Shown here piece by piece: positions 46,736-58,163 of a DNA stretch of 64,000 nt. The DNA lies in contig CM042688.1 in NCBI GenBank assembly GCA_023614405.1, forward strand, positions 66,698,253 to 66,762,252. The letters run 5' to 3'. The DNA comes from Avena insularis. Taxonomy: Eukaryota > Streptophyta > Magnoliopsida > Poales > Poaceae. Under the pieces are notes generated by a model. The model had not been told where the DNA came from. It ran no database searches and saw only the letters and a program-made list of their open reading frames with translations. Both the position numbers and the translations under genes were made by a program. Position 1 is the first letter of the stretch. The number at the start of each line of letters is the position of its first letter.

Positions 46736-47393
46736 GCCTAAAAAGAAGTGGAATAAGTATCATGAACCTTATAAAGATGTTGCTAAGAGTGTTCCTGCAA
46801 GAAATACTGAAGTTTATACTGCTAATCATGTCTTACCTAAACCTTATATTGAGAAAATGCCTTTTCCAGTTAAGATAAAGGAACATTCTATGATAACTAG
46901 TATGGTTAATGAAAGTGCAAATAAAGCTGTTGAACCAGATAAACAAATGTTTGATGAACCTATAATAGCAAATGTGAAAGACTTTGTTACTAAATATGAA
47001 AAAGAGGGACACACTATCCTTTGTAAGGATACCTCTAATATTGTTTCTCAAAGTAGTGTTATGAGAGCTAGTATTCCTGTGTTTTCTGTTAGAATAAGTG
47101 CTCATTGTTACGATGGTCCTTGTGATAGCTATATCGTTAAGTTTATGCATGATACAGAAAGTTATTATGAGAGAGGGAAAAGTGTTCTTGTGCATCTCAA
47201 TAATATCAAGTTTCCTCATTTTATGCTGAAAGTTTTTGTGTTGCGCTTCTTTTGCCTTCTTATGCAAGTAGCCTCTGGTTTCAACAACTTGTTTGTTTAC
47301 AAAATTCCCTTGCATAGGATGTGGGTTAGACTTAAACGTGTGTATTTTTTCTTCTTAATGCTCTCTTTCACTTCAATTCATATTCCTAAGTGA
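46736..47393 (+). pseudogene. RLG-I internal frame: Gypsy gag/protease-linker-like remnant
   Basis: Open for about 218 codons with no stop. Contains LPKPYIEKMPFPVKIKEHSM, EGHTILCKDTSNIVSQS and FSVRISAHCYDGPCD. This resembles, from general knowledge of cereal Gypsy polyproteins, the stretch leading into protease, but the expected catalytic Asp-Ser/Thr-Gly is not seen after CYDGPCD. The apparent start codon lies in the duplicated flank, so the true 5' end is lost. The C-terminal part is hydrophobic and probably out of frame. Family assignment is tentative. Confidence 0.45.
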
Positions 47394-48488
47394 GCATCTT
47401 CAAAATTATCATGCCCATCTTAATGGCTATAAAGAAAGAGCTTTTCGGGAGACAACCCAATTTGTTTTTGCTTTCAGTTTGTTTTTGTTTCTTTGAGTCT
47501 TGGAAGTTATTACTTTGGTAATAACCTCTCCTTATCCGTTTTGTTTGGTTTTTGTGTCAAGATCAACCTCTAATGAGAGAGAAGTAAGATTTGGGGAAGT
47601 TGTTGTCCCGAAACAGATTTTTGTGCTTCACCGTAAAAATTCGTGAGAGATCTCTGTATGTCGGATTGAGCTGTAATTCTTTGTGCTTCTGACCCAGGTT
47701 GTTATTTAACTTTCGTTAGTTTTGCACTTTTTGATTTGAGCAACAGAAGATTTTCTAAAAAAATTGATCTTTACTTGCTGGTCTGTTTTGACAGATTTTG
47801 CCGCTCTTGCATTTGCTTCTTTATTCGATTTCCTTTTTTGAATTCTTTTTGGGTTTTCAGAAGGAGTTGCTACAGTGGCTTATGTTTTGATGGTTTTCAG
47901 TTGAAAGTGGACTCAAAAGGTTTTATCACTTCACTTATACTAATGTTGCTAATGAGAACTGTGTGAAGTTTTGTGTGAAAGAAACTTCCAGGTAGTGGAG
48001 GTAATGGTGTAATAAGGAAGAGAAGGATTTTATGACTCAAGTAATAAGTGTATGAAGATGAAGATATCGATGATATTCAAGTGGTGACTCTGGAAGAATC
48101 TACTAGATACCAAATTCAGAGACCTGCAGAGTCTGTTTTCAAATAGGTAACAGTTCTGGTAAGAAAAGTTCCGCGAAAATACTATCCAACTATATTTTTG
48201 CAGTTTTCAGTCAATAAGGAAAGCTACGAAGCAAAAAAGGAACAGAAACGGAGTCAGGATGGCTCACACCACCCTGTGGCGCGGGCCCTCCCCTGGCCGC
48301 GCCACCAGGTGGTGAGTCCACCCCGAACTCCGCTTCCGACTCGTTTTCTCCCAGTACCTTCCTTTTGATATGAAACTTCATAATATATAATCCCCCGGAT
48401 CCTCTGAGGTTTGTATATCGTGTTTTCGTCGTGTTTTTGTTTCGATCTGTTTCTTCTAGGACATACTCTCTGAAGGTTTAGAAGCACA
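47394..48488 (+). other. RLG-I internal noncoding spacer
   Basis: T-rich spacer containing cgggagacaacccaatttg, a phrase common in Triticeae Gypsy elements, and a GC-rich inverted repeat at 48295-48319. No supportable gene. Confidence 0.6.
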
Positions 48489-49018
48489 ATGGTGTCCGCC
48501 AAGGATAAAGGGAAGGAGCCTATGGAGGGAGATCTCCAAGACCCCCGGAAGGAGAAGGAGATCAAGAGTGAAGATGAAGAGGAGCAAGGCCAACATCCAC
48601 ACACCGGCACTACCATTGCAAGCATTGGAGTGGTAACAAAACCTGCCAGGATTAGAAGGACTGCACGGATGCAGACTGGGGGGAAAGCTCCTCGTCACTG
48701 CTTGGCTCCACGGTCACTTCCTCCGTGCACCAAGAACCCTTTCCATACCCTTATCCATGGCATCAATACCTGAATATGACCAAAGGGAAATTACCATCCA
48801 ATTGGGATTTGCCTCGTTCTAGCCATGTAGGAAAAGAAGACCTCAAGGAGGAAGAGTGGGGAAAGAATAGCAAGAGCTGGAATTCTCAACCCGACCTGAT
48901 CATGAGCCGCATTGAGCAAAACTCACAGCTGATTCGTAATCTCACCTTCGAGATTGAGGATTTGGGGAAACTTATCAGAGAGCTCATCGAGAGGATAGCG
49001 CCACCATCAAAGGAGTAA
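48489..49018 (+). pseudogene. RLG-I small charged ORF (frameshifted)
   Basis: ATG at 48489 gives MVSAKDKGKEPMEGDLQDPR and a very acidic/basic N-terminus; a frameshift in 48725-48773 moves to a second frame that ends PPSKE at 49018. The second part has PSNWDLPRSS and a heptad-like, coiled-coil-prone tail (SRIEQNSQLIRNLTFEIEDL). Together about 175 residues. I do not recognise an enzyme domain. Position between spacer and a ccaagcttgggggagtg tract matches small ORFs of non-autonomous cereal Gypsy elements; function unknown. Confidence 0.5.
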
Positions 49019-51015
49019 TTCGTCATCAGGTTTGGCATCCCCTTGGTTTGTTCCAAGCTTGGGGGAGTGTCGCGGTATCACATCACTATCTTCTATCTTT
49101 TTACCTTATTAGTAGAGTCATATCATGAATGGAGAAGTTATCATGTAGGATGGTTTGCATTATGGAAGTGTCCCCTCTCTCGTTAGATATGTATCCCTTG
49201 GTGTGAGTTGCCGTTATGGAATATTAATGAGAAGTTCTATCATTTACTCTCTTGCATAGCTTATATTAGTTTTCAATTCATGGTTATATGATTGATCTTG
49301 TTGTTAGTATTGGTATCACTTTGGGATCATTGAGTTAATTTAGTTGGTTTTGGCAAACCTGGCTCGGTTAGTAGCAACACTATTTTTTGAGAGTTGAATG
49401 AAAAAGATAGAAGTACTCTAAAGAAAAATAATTTCATCATTTTTCTTTCTTGATTTGCTCATAAGTTTAGTATTCTCTAGTTAAGATATTTTGTGCTTTC
49501 AAGGAAGATTGCATGTTTATATTTACCATTGTATGTTTGTTTGTTTCCTTCAACTCTTATACTTGTTACCCAGCCTTGCTAGCCAAAAACCTGTACTGAG
49601 AGGGTTTTTCTTCTCGTGCATCCACTTCCTTAAACCAAACCCATGCCATTTGTGTCCACCATACCTACCTATTACCATTATTGCTATTCCAAGTAAATTC
49701 TTGTTTTATCTACCTCCCAAATTAAACTTGTTATGTGAAAATTTAGTGATTAAAGCTCTCACGAACTTGATGGCACACTTTACTTTCTTGCACTTAATAA
49801 ACTTGAACCATTGTGCTCACCTATGTTGAGTATATGCTTGAGCTTTGTAAGTTGTGAATTAGCAGAACCATGCTGTCATGGGGAACGCTTTCAATATTGC
49901 ACTGGTACTTTGTACCTAGTTGATATCATGTTCTTTTGTCTATGGATGTCGTCGGTGTGAAATGAAAGGGGAGCTTGTGAGTCCATGAAGTTATGCATGT
50001 GTGTTAGAGAAACGTCTGGGCCGCTGGTCTAATCCATGCTGACATGGTGGAAACCTGCAGCATAACCATAACGAGCATCTATGAAGCATTCTTCTTATAA
50101 AAAAAGAGATAGAGATTGAGAAAAAAGAGAAAAAAAGAGATATTATGAAAAGAGGAAAGAGACAAAAAAAAGCACCATATTCCCATGGTAAATAAGAAGA
50201 TTGCTGAGATACTTGTTGTCTGCTTGCCTTGTCATTTTGATATGGGGATTCTTTCGTATCATCGGGCAAGGGGTACCCCGTTGGCGGTTCTCTATGATAC
50301 ACATATGCTTACAATGACAAGAACTTACCGGTGACTAAACTTGAGTAGCATGAGGAGCGACCCTCATATTCAAGGGACATGAGATTCTCAACTTACAACT
50401 TGTCAATGCATATCCTCATATTTGATCACTTTAACCTTAATCACCTAAAGATGCCTATGATAGGGGCAATGAGAGCTGAAAGCTAGTAAGTATCATAATT
50501 TTTGGGAGCTCTTTATGAAACTTGCAATCCCTGCTTCCCTCTTTGAAGGGCCTTTCTTTTACTTTTTAGTTGAGTCAGTAAACCTACTCCCTTCTACCTC
50601 AGTAAGTATTTTGAGTTGTTGTGTTTCATTCATTCATATGATGATTTATTCAATCATGTTTCTTATGTTCCTCGTTTTGCACTTTGCTCTTATGTTGATG
50701 TTTACTACTTTGAAAGCTATCATTGAAAACCAATTATTTGTGAACTCCAGCAAATTATCAACTATTCTTCGACCAAGAGCTAAGTTTGCCATTACCAATT
50801 ATGATTTACTTCATGTATCTTTATTGTGTTTCCTTTACCCATTACAAGTTGAGTTATATAATAGTGAGTTGTCTTCTATTATGATCTATGTATTTGATGA
50901 ATGTGATGCTTCTTGTCCGTATTCTTTTATCGACTCTTCACTCCATAAACCTGAGGCCATGTTTATTGAGCTCAGTTTCGCTTGGGGACAAGTGAAGTCT
51001 AAGCCTGGGGGGAGT
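49019..51015 (+). other. RLG-I 3' internal region with polypurine tracts
   Basis: About 2 kb without a recognisable gene. A first G-rich tract (agcttgggggagtg) is near 49059, a purine-rich run at about 50095-50175, and the polypurine tract aagcctggggggag at 51001-51014 next to the LTR. A frame of 167 codons at 50515-51018 ends inside the polypurine tract and has only hydrophobic, low-complexity sequence; I do not call it. Confidence 0.6.
50095..50175. repeat. Purine-rich (A/G) low-complexity tract
   Basis: Runs of aaaaagagag and similar over about 80 bp. No unit is strictly repeated. Confidence 0.75.
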
Positions 51016-52474
51016 TGATACGTCCATTTTGCATCACTATTCTATGTCATAATTCACTGTTATTCATTGATATATTTTGTATTGAGAGGTGATACTTATG
51101 TTATTTCATCTGTTTTTGCATGGTTGATGAATTTTGGAGCATGGACCGCTGCAGTCAGGATTCTGATGGAAAAGGTGCAGTTTGGAGGCAAAATTTGTGA
51201 AGATCAGAAAATCCGGGAAAATATACGGAAAATCCTATTTTTCCAGAAGACGAAGGAAGCCAGAAGGGGGGCTGGAGATGGGCCACAGGGGGCCCACACC
51301 ACCCCCTGGCACGGGCCAGCCTAGGCCGCGCCACCAGGTGGTGTGGCCGCCCTGGTCCACCCCTGGCACTCCCCTCTGGCGTATATCATCCTTACGAAAC
51401 CCTAAGACTCGGGGGGAGACCATAGAAAGATTCCGCCGCCTCTTTGGGGCGGAAAACACCGAGAGAGAAAGATCTCTCCGGCAGACAGATTTCTGCCGAG
51501 GGAATTCCTTCCCGGAGAGAGGAGATCGTCGCCATCAACACCACCATCAAGCTGGACTTCATCGGGATCATCATCATCATCACCACCACCATCATCACCA
51601 TCAGTACCCTCATCACCATCTCCATATTGCTGTAACAATTGGGTTGAATCTTGCATAGTTCACAGGGGAAACTTTCCCGGTGTTGATTACTCTTTGCAGT
51701 TGATGCTATTGAGTGAACCATTGAATTATTGTTTATGTTCAGATTGTTATACATCATTATTCCATCTCTGATCATGATCCATATGATGTCTTGTGAGTAG
51801 TTCATTTTGTTCTTGAGGACATGGGAGAAGTCATGTTGTTAGTAGTGGAATTGTGTTGAGAAAGATTCAATAGTTTGATATTTAAGTTGTGGTGTACTTC
51901 TTCTAGTGGTGTCATGTGAACGTCGACTACATAACACTTGACCTATATGGGCCTAGAGGAATGCATTGTGTATTTGGCTACTAATCGTAGGGGTTGCTAG
52001 AGTGGCTACTAAAGCTGTGGTTAGGTTTCTACCTTAATTACTTTCTTATACTTACGGATGTTTGCAAGGGGTATAATCACAAGTATGTATTAGTCCTAGG
52101 AAGGTCGGTACATTAGCACAGGTTCACCCACACAACACTTAGCAAGCTAAAGAAGATTAATCAACTATATGAAGCAAAAGCACTTGATAGTCTTCCCATG
52201 TGTCCTCGAGAATGTTTGGTCATCTTAAGTAATACAACTGGCTTGTCCTTTGCTGCATAAAGGATTGGGCCACTTGCTGCATTTAGTCCTACTATCTTTT
52301 ATTTACTCGTACTTCGTTTACTTGCTTTATCAAAAACCCTAAAAATCCGTTTGCTAAGTATTTGCAGAGAATTCCTGATCCATACCACTAGCCAGCACCT
52401 TCTGCTCTCATTGGGTTCGACACTCTTACTTATCGAAAATACTGCGATACACCCCCTATACTTGTGGGTCATCA
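51016..52474 (+). repeat. RLG-I right (3') LTR
   Basis: TGATACGTCCATTTTGCATC to TTGTGGGTCATCA. The GC hairpin at 51324-51348 has two G-T pairs where the left LTR has Watson-Crick pairs. A deletion near 52005 removes about 70 bp. Followed by GTTAG. Confidence 0.9.
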
Positions 52475-52903
52475 GTTAGTCCCAGAAAACATATAAAAAT
52501 ACCTCAAAGTGTTGACAAAGCAAAGCAAAGTAGATACTAAACAAGCATGTAACATCAAAAATTATAGATACGTTTGCAACATATCATGTGTATGTTCATC
52601 ATATGATTCTTCTGATGATATGATCTTTTTTTAACAACATCGGTCGTTCATGATCAGGAAACCTTGATCATCAGTTAATCAATGAGCTAGTATATATGAG
52701 AGGCATTACTAGGAACATTGGTTTGTTTATTAACCACGCATGTATTAACGTTTCCTAAAAATACAATTCTAGCATGAAATAAACATCAATCATAAACTTG
52801 GAATAAGATAATAACATTTTATTATTGCCTCTCGGGCATATTTCCTTCAAGATCTTAGTAGTGGTTACCATCAAATACACATGGCCATGGGTTAATGAGT
52901 GGT
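52475..52903. repeat. Duplicated flank, copy 2 (in place)
   Basis: The original right flank of RLG-I: end of RLG-H (to 52586), end of RLC-F (to 52849), then RLG-G coding sequence, which continues past 52903 into aaaccgccttcaagacc. Copy 1 is at 46307-46735. Confidence 0.88.
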
Positions 52904-54058
52904 AAACCGCCTTCAAGACCAAACTCAGTCTCTATGAATGGTTGGTGATGCCCTTTGGCTTATCTAATGCCTTATCCACCTTTATGCATCGTATGAATTA
53001 TATTTTGAGATTCATCATTGGCAATAGTGTTGTAGTTTACTTTGATGATATCCTTGTATATAGAAAATTGCTTGAGGAACACGTTCATCATGCTAAAGGG
53101 GTATTACAAATTCTTTAGAATGAAAAACTCTATGCTAACCTCCCCAAGTGTTCTTTTGCTAAAGACAAGTTGGTTTTTATTGGTTTTGTTGTCACTTTGA
53201 ATGGTATTGAAGTCGATGATTCTAAAGTGGAAAACATACGAGATTGGCCAATACCCAGAAATGTTAGTGAACTCCAGAGTTTTCACAGGTTAGCCGGTTT
53301 CTATCATTGTTTTATGAAAGATTTATCTACCATCACTTGCCCTCTCAACAAATTGACCAAAAAGAATGGCACTTTCATTTGGATAAAGGGCAACAAATGG
53401 CCTTTGATGAGCTTAAAAAGAGATCCATGTAGCACCTCTCCTTGCTTTACTGGATTTCACAAAAACATTTGAAATAGAGTGTGATGCCAGTGGTATTGGA
53501 GTTGGAGGAGCCCTCATGCAAAATGGACATCCGATTGCCTACCATAGCGAGAACTTGATGGAGCATGTATCACTATTAGATTTATGACAAAGAACTATTT
53601 GCTTTGGTTCATGTTTTGCGAGTGTGCTAACACTACCTTTGGCCCAAGGAGTTTATTATCCATTCTGACCATGAGTCATTGAAGTACCTAAAGGGTCAAG
53701 CCAACTTGAGAAAAAGACACGTGAAGTGGGTTGAGTCCATGGAATCCTTTCCATACATTGTGAAATACAAGAAGAGCAAAGCGAATGTGGTGGCGAATGC
53801 TCTTTCCTGCAAAAACACAATCCTACTCACGCATCTTGAAGTTAAAGTTTTGGGTCTTGATGATATCAAAACTTTGTATTGTTCCAACCCATTCTTTCGA
53901 CCTATCTTTGCAAAATATTCAATTCACAAAGTATTTGATGACTTCTATTTGCATAATGGTTTTCTCTTCAAACAAAACAAGCTTTGCATTCCGAAGTCAT
54001 CTCTACAACTTTTGCTACTCCAAGAGTCTCATGGTGGAGGCTTAATGGGTCACTTTGG
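52850..54058 (+). pseudogene. RLG-G pol block 2: reverse transcriptase and RNase H
   Basis: Resumes the Gypsy polyprotein at SSGYHQIHM. Shows [20 protein letters not shown], the catalytic [10 protein letters not shown] with both Asp residues, KCSFAKDKLVFIGFVV and LAGFYHCFMKD. RNase H follows with IECDASGIGVGGALMQNGHP and LKYLKGQANLRKRHVKWVES, and the start of the integrase zinc domain (LLLQESHGGGLMGHFG). Many stops and shifts. RLC-B3 interrupts it at 54059 after the target TTTGG; the frame continues at 62373. Confidence 0.9.
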
Positions 54059-55696
54059 TGAAGGGAATATGCCCCGAGAGGCAATAATTTATTATATGTA
54101 TTCCAAGTATATGATAGATGTTTATTTTGCATGCTATAATTGTATTAATATGGAAACCTTAATACATGTGTGTTTAATAAACAAATAGAAAGTTCTTAGT
54201 TATGCCTCTCTATAAACTAGCTCGTTGATTAACAAGATGATCAAGGTTTCCTGATCATGGACATTGGATGTTGTTAATAATGAGGTCACAACATTGGTGA
54301 ATGATGTGATGAACATTCATCTGAAGTATAGCATTACGATCAAATTCATTGTGTTTATATTTCTATAACATCATACGAAGTAATCTTAGTCCTTAGACCA
54401 TGAGATCATGTTAATTGCTAACACCGGAAGAGTGACTTGATAACATCGAATGTCACAACATAAAAGGGTGACTATAAAGGTGGGTTCAGATACTTTGAAG
54501 GTGTTATGTTTAGGCTCATGGATCAAGAATGGAATTTGTCCATCCCGATGACGGATAGATATACTCTGGGCTCTCTCGGTGATATCACATTGAGATACCT
54601 TGCAAGCAAGTGATGTGATCACTAGAATGTTATATCATGGGAACGAGAAAAGAGTGCATGTCGGTAATGAGATCAAACTAGGTATTGAGATACCGATGAT
54701 CGAATCTTGTACATGTAATATATCGCGAGACAAAGGGATTAAGTTACTAGCGTTAAAGGTTCTCACAATCACAAAAGTCATCGTTGAATGTGTGGGAGTC
54801 AGTATGGATCTCCAGGTCCTGCTTCGGATTATCGATCCGAGAAGGGTCTCGATCATGTCTGCATTATTCACGAACTGTAGGGTGACACACTTAAGGGTTG
54901 CCAACACCATTTGGAGCAAATATGTTCTAGACAAAATAATTGCAAAGCACTGGAATTATTTCAATAGACACCAGAATTGTTCCGGGTGAAATTGCTGAAA
55001 TTGGTTCTACATGTGATATTGAAATGTTGTAGGGGGTTTTATGTGAATGTTTGTTAATTAAAGTAATTAACAAAATTCTGAATAAAATAAGTAAAAGAGT
55101 TTTATTAAATGAGAGTTGCATTAAATTTGGTGGAAATTTAATGCATTTTGAGTGGAGAAAATGGAGAGTCAAATTTATGTGAGTGGAGCTTCCACCACAA
55201 GAATGAGGAAGAGGTGGGGGCACCCCTATGGGCACCGGACATGGGAGGGGGCATCCCCCTCTCCTATAAAAGGCCCCCCTCTCCCTCCTTCTCACTCACA
55301 CCTCCTCGTGAAGGATCTCTCTCCCCCTCTAGAATTATTTCCCCATGGTCTTGGATTAGCGAGATACATGTTCCCAATGGCATTTCATCTAGAAGGATTT
55401 GTTGCTTCCGCTGCATTGCTGGAGCAAGGAGGTGGAGGTTGTTCGGTGGCCTGAACGTGTGTGTGAGGACGGATGCGCTGCTGATTTGCGGCGCTAGGAC
55501 TTCCATACGGTCTTGAGATTGGCAACCGAACGACTACATCATCCAAGAGTCATATCTTGTTACACTATGTCGCTCTTCAAGGGTATATTCTCTATGGATG
55601 TATATCCACCCGTTGCTTGTATCTTGTAGATAGATCTTGGCGTATAATAGTTCCCATCGTAGGATTTTTTTTGTTTTCTATGCTGCAAACCCAACA
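54059..55696 (+). repeat. RLC-B3 5' LTR
   Basis: TGAAGGGAATATGCCCCGAG to GCAAACCCAACA. TATAAAA at 55265-55271; stem-loop TGATCA/TGATCA at 54238-54257. Differs from 60730-62372 at several percent of positions by eye. Confidence 0.92.
55265..55271 (+). promoter_or_regulatory. TATA box of RLC-B3 5' LTR
   Basis: cctataaaagg in a GC-rich context, matching the reverse-strand boxes of RLC-B1 and the 3' LTR box at 61942-61948. Confidence 0.62.
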
Positions 55697-56758
55697 GTGG
55701 TATCAAAGTCAGATCTATGCGTAGGTGCTTTGCACGGGTAGTACACATATGAGTATGTGGGCGATGATGATCATGTTATTGTATCTTATATGTATTTTGG
55801 ATATTGGTGGCATAGTGGGATGAAGCGGTCCGGACTAACTTTACATGTCCTTGCACATGATACCTCTTCCACGCTTGACATGCAACTAGTTTTGCAGAAG
55901 TGGCTAGCGGGTGTCTGTCTCTCTGACTATAGTCAACATCTAATTTACAACGAGTTGCTAATAATTTGGTTATCATCGTTGTGGTTCCATGTTCGTAGGT
56001 TAAACCAGTACTATCTTCAAAAGCCCTAAGCCACGTAAAAAACTTGTAATTGATAAATTAGAAGCGTCGAGTTTAGATCGTTGTTGGGCTAGTGTCATGA
56101 TATGGTAATGTTATAATTTGAAGTATAGTTGATACTCGTGGAAATTATAACATGCCCATCATGTAAGTTCCATTGACCTTGGCCTTACACACAAAGGAAT
56201 GATAAAGATCATACCACGATGCACATGATAGTGATCAAATGCAAGAACCATATCATCTCACTTTACACATTTGATGTTTGCATCTTATATTGCTTGTTTG
56301 GCGTTTTAGTAGCATTATAAGACGATCCCACATTTAGATATCAAGATAAAAATGTGTTCTCCCTTAAGTATGCACCGTTTTATGTTTCACCGCTTCAAGA
56401 CATCACGTGATGATCAGGTGTACTTAAATCCACGATCATAAACATGTGTAAGACAGTTTTACACATGCGAGTACTAAGGTTCTTACTTGGCGAGCCTAGC
56501 ATGTACAGACATGGCCTCGGAATACGGACCAAAAGGTTAAGCATGAGTCATATAGTTGATATGATGCCCATATAGATGCTTGCCTTTGAAACTACACCGA
56601 CTCACGTGATGATCGGACTTGGTGTAGTGGATTTGGTTCATGTAATCACCAAAAATACACGAGGGATGTTGTTTTTGAGTGGGAGTTCATTTGTAATTTG
56701 GATTAGTTGAACTCGGTCTATCATAAACTTAGTCTAAACTTTACAAATTCTGTTGTAG
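55697..56758 (+). other. RLC-B3 leader with primer site
   Basis: Primer site TGGTATCAAAGT at 55698-55709, two mismatches from the Met-tRNA complement. The rest matches the RLC-B1 leader and is noncoding. Confidence 0.85.
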
Positions 56759-57435
56759 ATGGCACCACCTGTTTTTAATTTCAATGTGTTCATGGAGAAA
56801 GAGAAACTTGCGGCAAATGGTAGCAACTTTACCAACTGGGCCATGAATTTGAGGATTCTCCTCACTGCTGCACAAAATCAATAAGTGCTAGAAGCGCCAC
56901 TAGGCCCCCCACCAGCTCCTGATGCCCCTGACGAGGAAAAGAATGTCTATTTGACTCGTCAGAAGGACCACAACTTAGTTCATTGTGGCATACTGTATGG
57001 GCTAGAGCTAGAACTTCTAAAGCGTTTCGAAAATGGCAATCCTTTGATACCATGGGTGAATGGAAAATGATTTTCGATACCCATGCTACCATAGAGAGTT
57101 ATAATGCTTCTAAAAAGTTCTTTAGCTGCATGGTGGAAGAGAACAGCTCCGTTAGTGAGCATGTACTCAAAATGTCTGGGTACGCCGATAAGCTTGTGTC
57201 CCAGGGAATAATGATTCCCATTGACTTAGGCATACATCGTGTTCTCCAATCTCTCCCACCTAGCTACAAGAGCTTCGTGATGAACTGTAATATGCAGGGC
57301 ATGAAGAAGTCTCTCCCTGAGCTTCTGTCAATGCTTAAAACTACAGAAGTGGAGATTAGGAAAGAGCATCAAGTGTTGATGATCAATAAGACCACCGGTT
57401 TCAAGAAAGACAAGAAGGGTAAACAAAAGGGATAG
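56759..57435 (+). pseudogene. RLC-B3 gag
   Basis: ATG at 56759 (MAPPVFNFNVFMEKEKLAAN), the same start as RLC-B1. A TAA at 56882-56884 ends the frame after 41 codons, a frameshift lies near 57045, and a TAG replaces Lys at 57433. Recognisable gag motifs between: FDTHATIESYNASKKFF, EENSSVSEHVLKMSGYADKL, LPPSYKSFVMNCNMQGM. Confidence 0.9.
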
Positions 57436-58163
57436 AAGGGCGGCAAATCTGTTGCCGCGCCTGAAATGAAATTCCGAGCTGGCCCTAAGTCTGATACCGA
57501 GTGCTATTATTGTAAGGCCAAGTATTTGGCAGATAAGAAGGCCGACAAGGCAAACAAAGGTATATGTGATATACATGTTATTGATGTGTACTTGACTAGT
57601 ACTCGCAGTAGCACCTGGGTATTTGATACTAGATCGGTTGCTAATATATGTAACTCGAATCAGGGGATGTGGAACAAGCGACCACTAGCAAGGGGTGAGG
57701 TCAAGATGCGTGTCGGCAATGGATTAAGAGTTGATGTGATCACCGTCGGAACGCTACCTCTCCACGTACCGTCGGGATTAGTGATAAATCTAAATAATTG
57801 TTATTTGGTGCCTACACTGAGCATGAACATTGTATCCGGATTGCGTTTGATGCAAAGTGGTTATTCATTTAAGTCTAAAAACAATGGTTGTTCGATTTAT
57901 ATGAATGATATCTTTTATGGTCATGCACCTATGGTGAATGGTTTATCGATAATACTGTTACGCATATTCATAATGTTGATGCTAAAAGGATTAAACTTGA
58001 TGATGATATATCTGCATATATGTGGCACTATCGTCTAGGTCATATTGGCGTTAAACACATGAAGAAACTCCATTCTGATGGACTTTTGGAATCACTTGAT
58101 TTTGAATCATTTGATACATGTGAGCCATGCCTTATGGCCAAGATAACTAGAATGCCGTTTTGA
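57436..58163 (+). pseudogene. RLC-B3 zinc knuckle, protease, pre-integrase
   Basis: The zinc knuckle is destroyed by an in-frame deletion: CYYCKAKYLADKK lacks the Gly-His-Cys half seen in RLC-B1. The protease reads WVFDTRSVANICNS, with Arg in place of the active-site Gly of DTG. After a frameshift near 57940 comes HYRLGHIGVKHMKKLH and CEPCLMAK; a first-Cys-to-Tyr change is visible. A TGA at 58161 ends the block. Confidence 0.9.

Larger units (their letters stand above)
44798..52474 (+). mobile_element. RLG-I: rearranged LTR retrotransposon without pol
   Basis: LTRs 44798-46306 and 51016-52474, outer target duplication GTTAG (44793-44797 and 52475-52479), inserted in RLG-H. The polypurine tract aagcctggggggag (51001-51014) precedes the right LTR, so it is on the plus strand. 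The left LTR is not followed by a primer site. Instead comes a copy of the element's right flank (46307-46735) joined to the middle of an internal region. The internal region has gag/protease-linker-like and small charged open frames but no reverse transcriptase or integrase. Confidence 0.8.
43496..52586 (-). mobile_element. RLG-H: Gypsy-type solo LTR inside RLC-F
   Basis: Starts TGATGTCTACGCAC at 43496 and ends ATATCA at 52586, flanked by GGTGT and TGTGT (one mismatch). Own sequence is 43496-44797 plus 52480-52586, about 1.4 kb. Phrases such as gttgttgggcctccaggtgc and ttgtgtccccaacacaccc are typical of abundant Triticeae Gypsy LTRs read in reverse. No internal region, so a solo LTR. RLG-I sits in it. 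Confidence 0.78.
42130..52849 (-). mobile_element. RLC-F: Copia-type solo LTR, split by later insertions
   Basis: Plus-strand reading begins TAAAGGGTTCGCAACATAG at 42130 and ends ATTTCCTTCA at 52849, with target duplication AGATC (42125-42129 and 52850-52854). Its own sequence is 42130-43495 plus about 52592-52849, some 1.6 kb, the size of one LTR, with no internal region. It is therefore a solo LTR left by recombination between two LTRs. A TATAAAAG box (minus strand) is at about 42547-42553. Confidence 0.85.

Noticed and set aside
50515..51018. 167-codon hydrophobic frame, possible membrane protein
   Set aside because: It ends in the polypurine tract, has biased T-rich composition, no homology I recognise and no supporting start context. 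Most likely chance in RLG-I noncoding sequence.
51182..51658. His-rich frame (long His runs) that could suggest a metal-binding protein; similar frame at 45125-45433
   Set aside because: It is the CAT/CAC microsatellite of the RLG-I LTR read in one frame. The two LTR copies do not keep a common protein outside the repeat.
46307..52903. Assembly error as full explanation of the duplicated RLG-I LTR plus flank
   Set aside because: The copies differ by scattered substitutions and a ~70-bp indel, which a collapsed or duplicated read stack would not give. It still deserves long-read confirmation.
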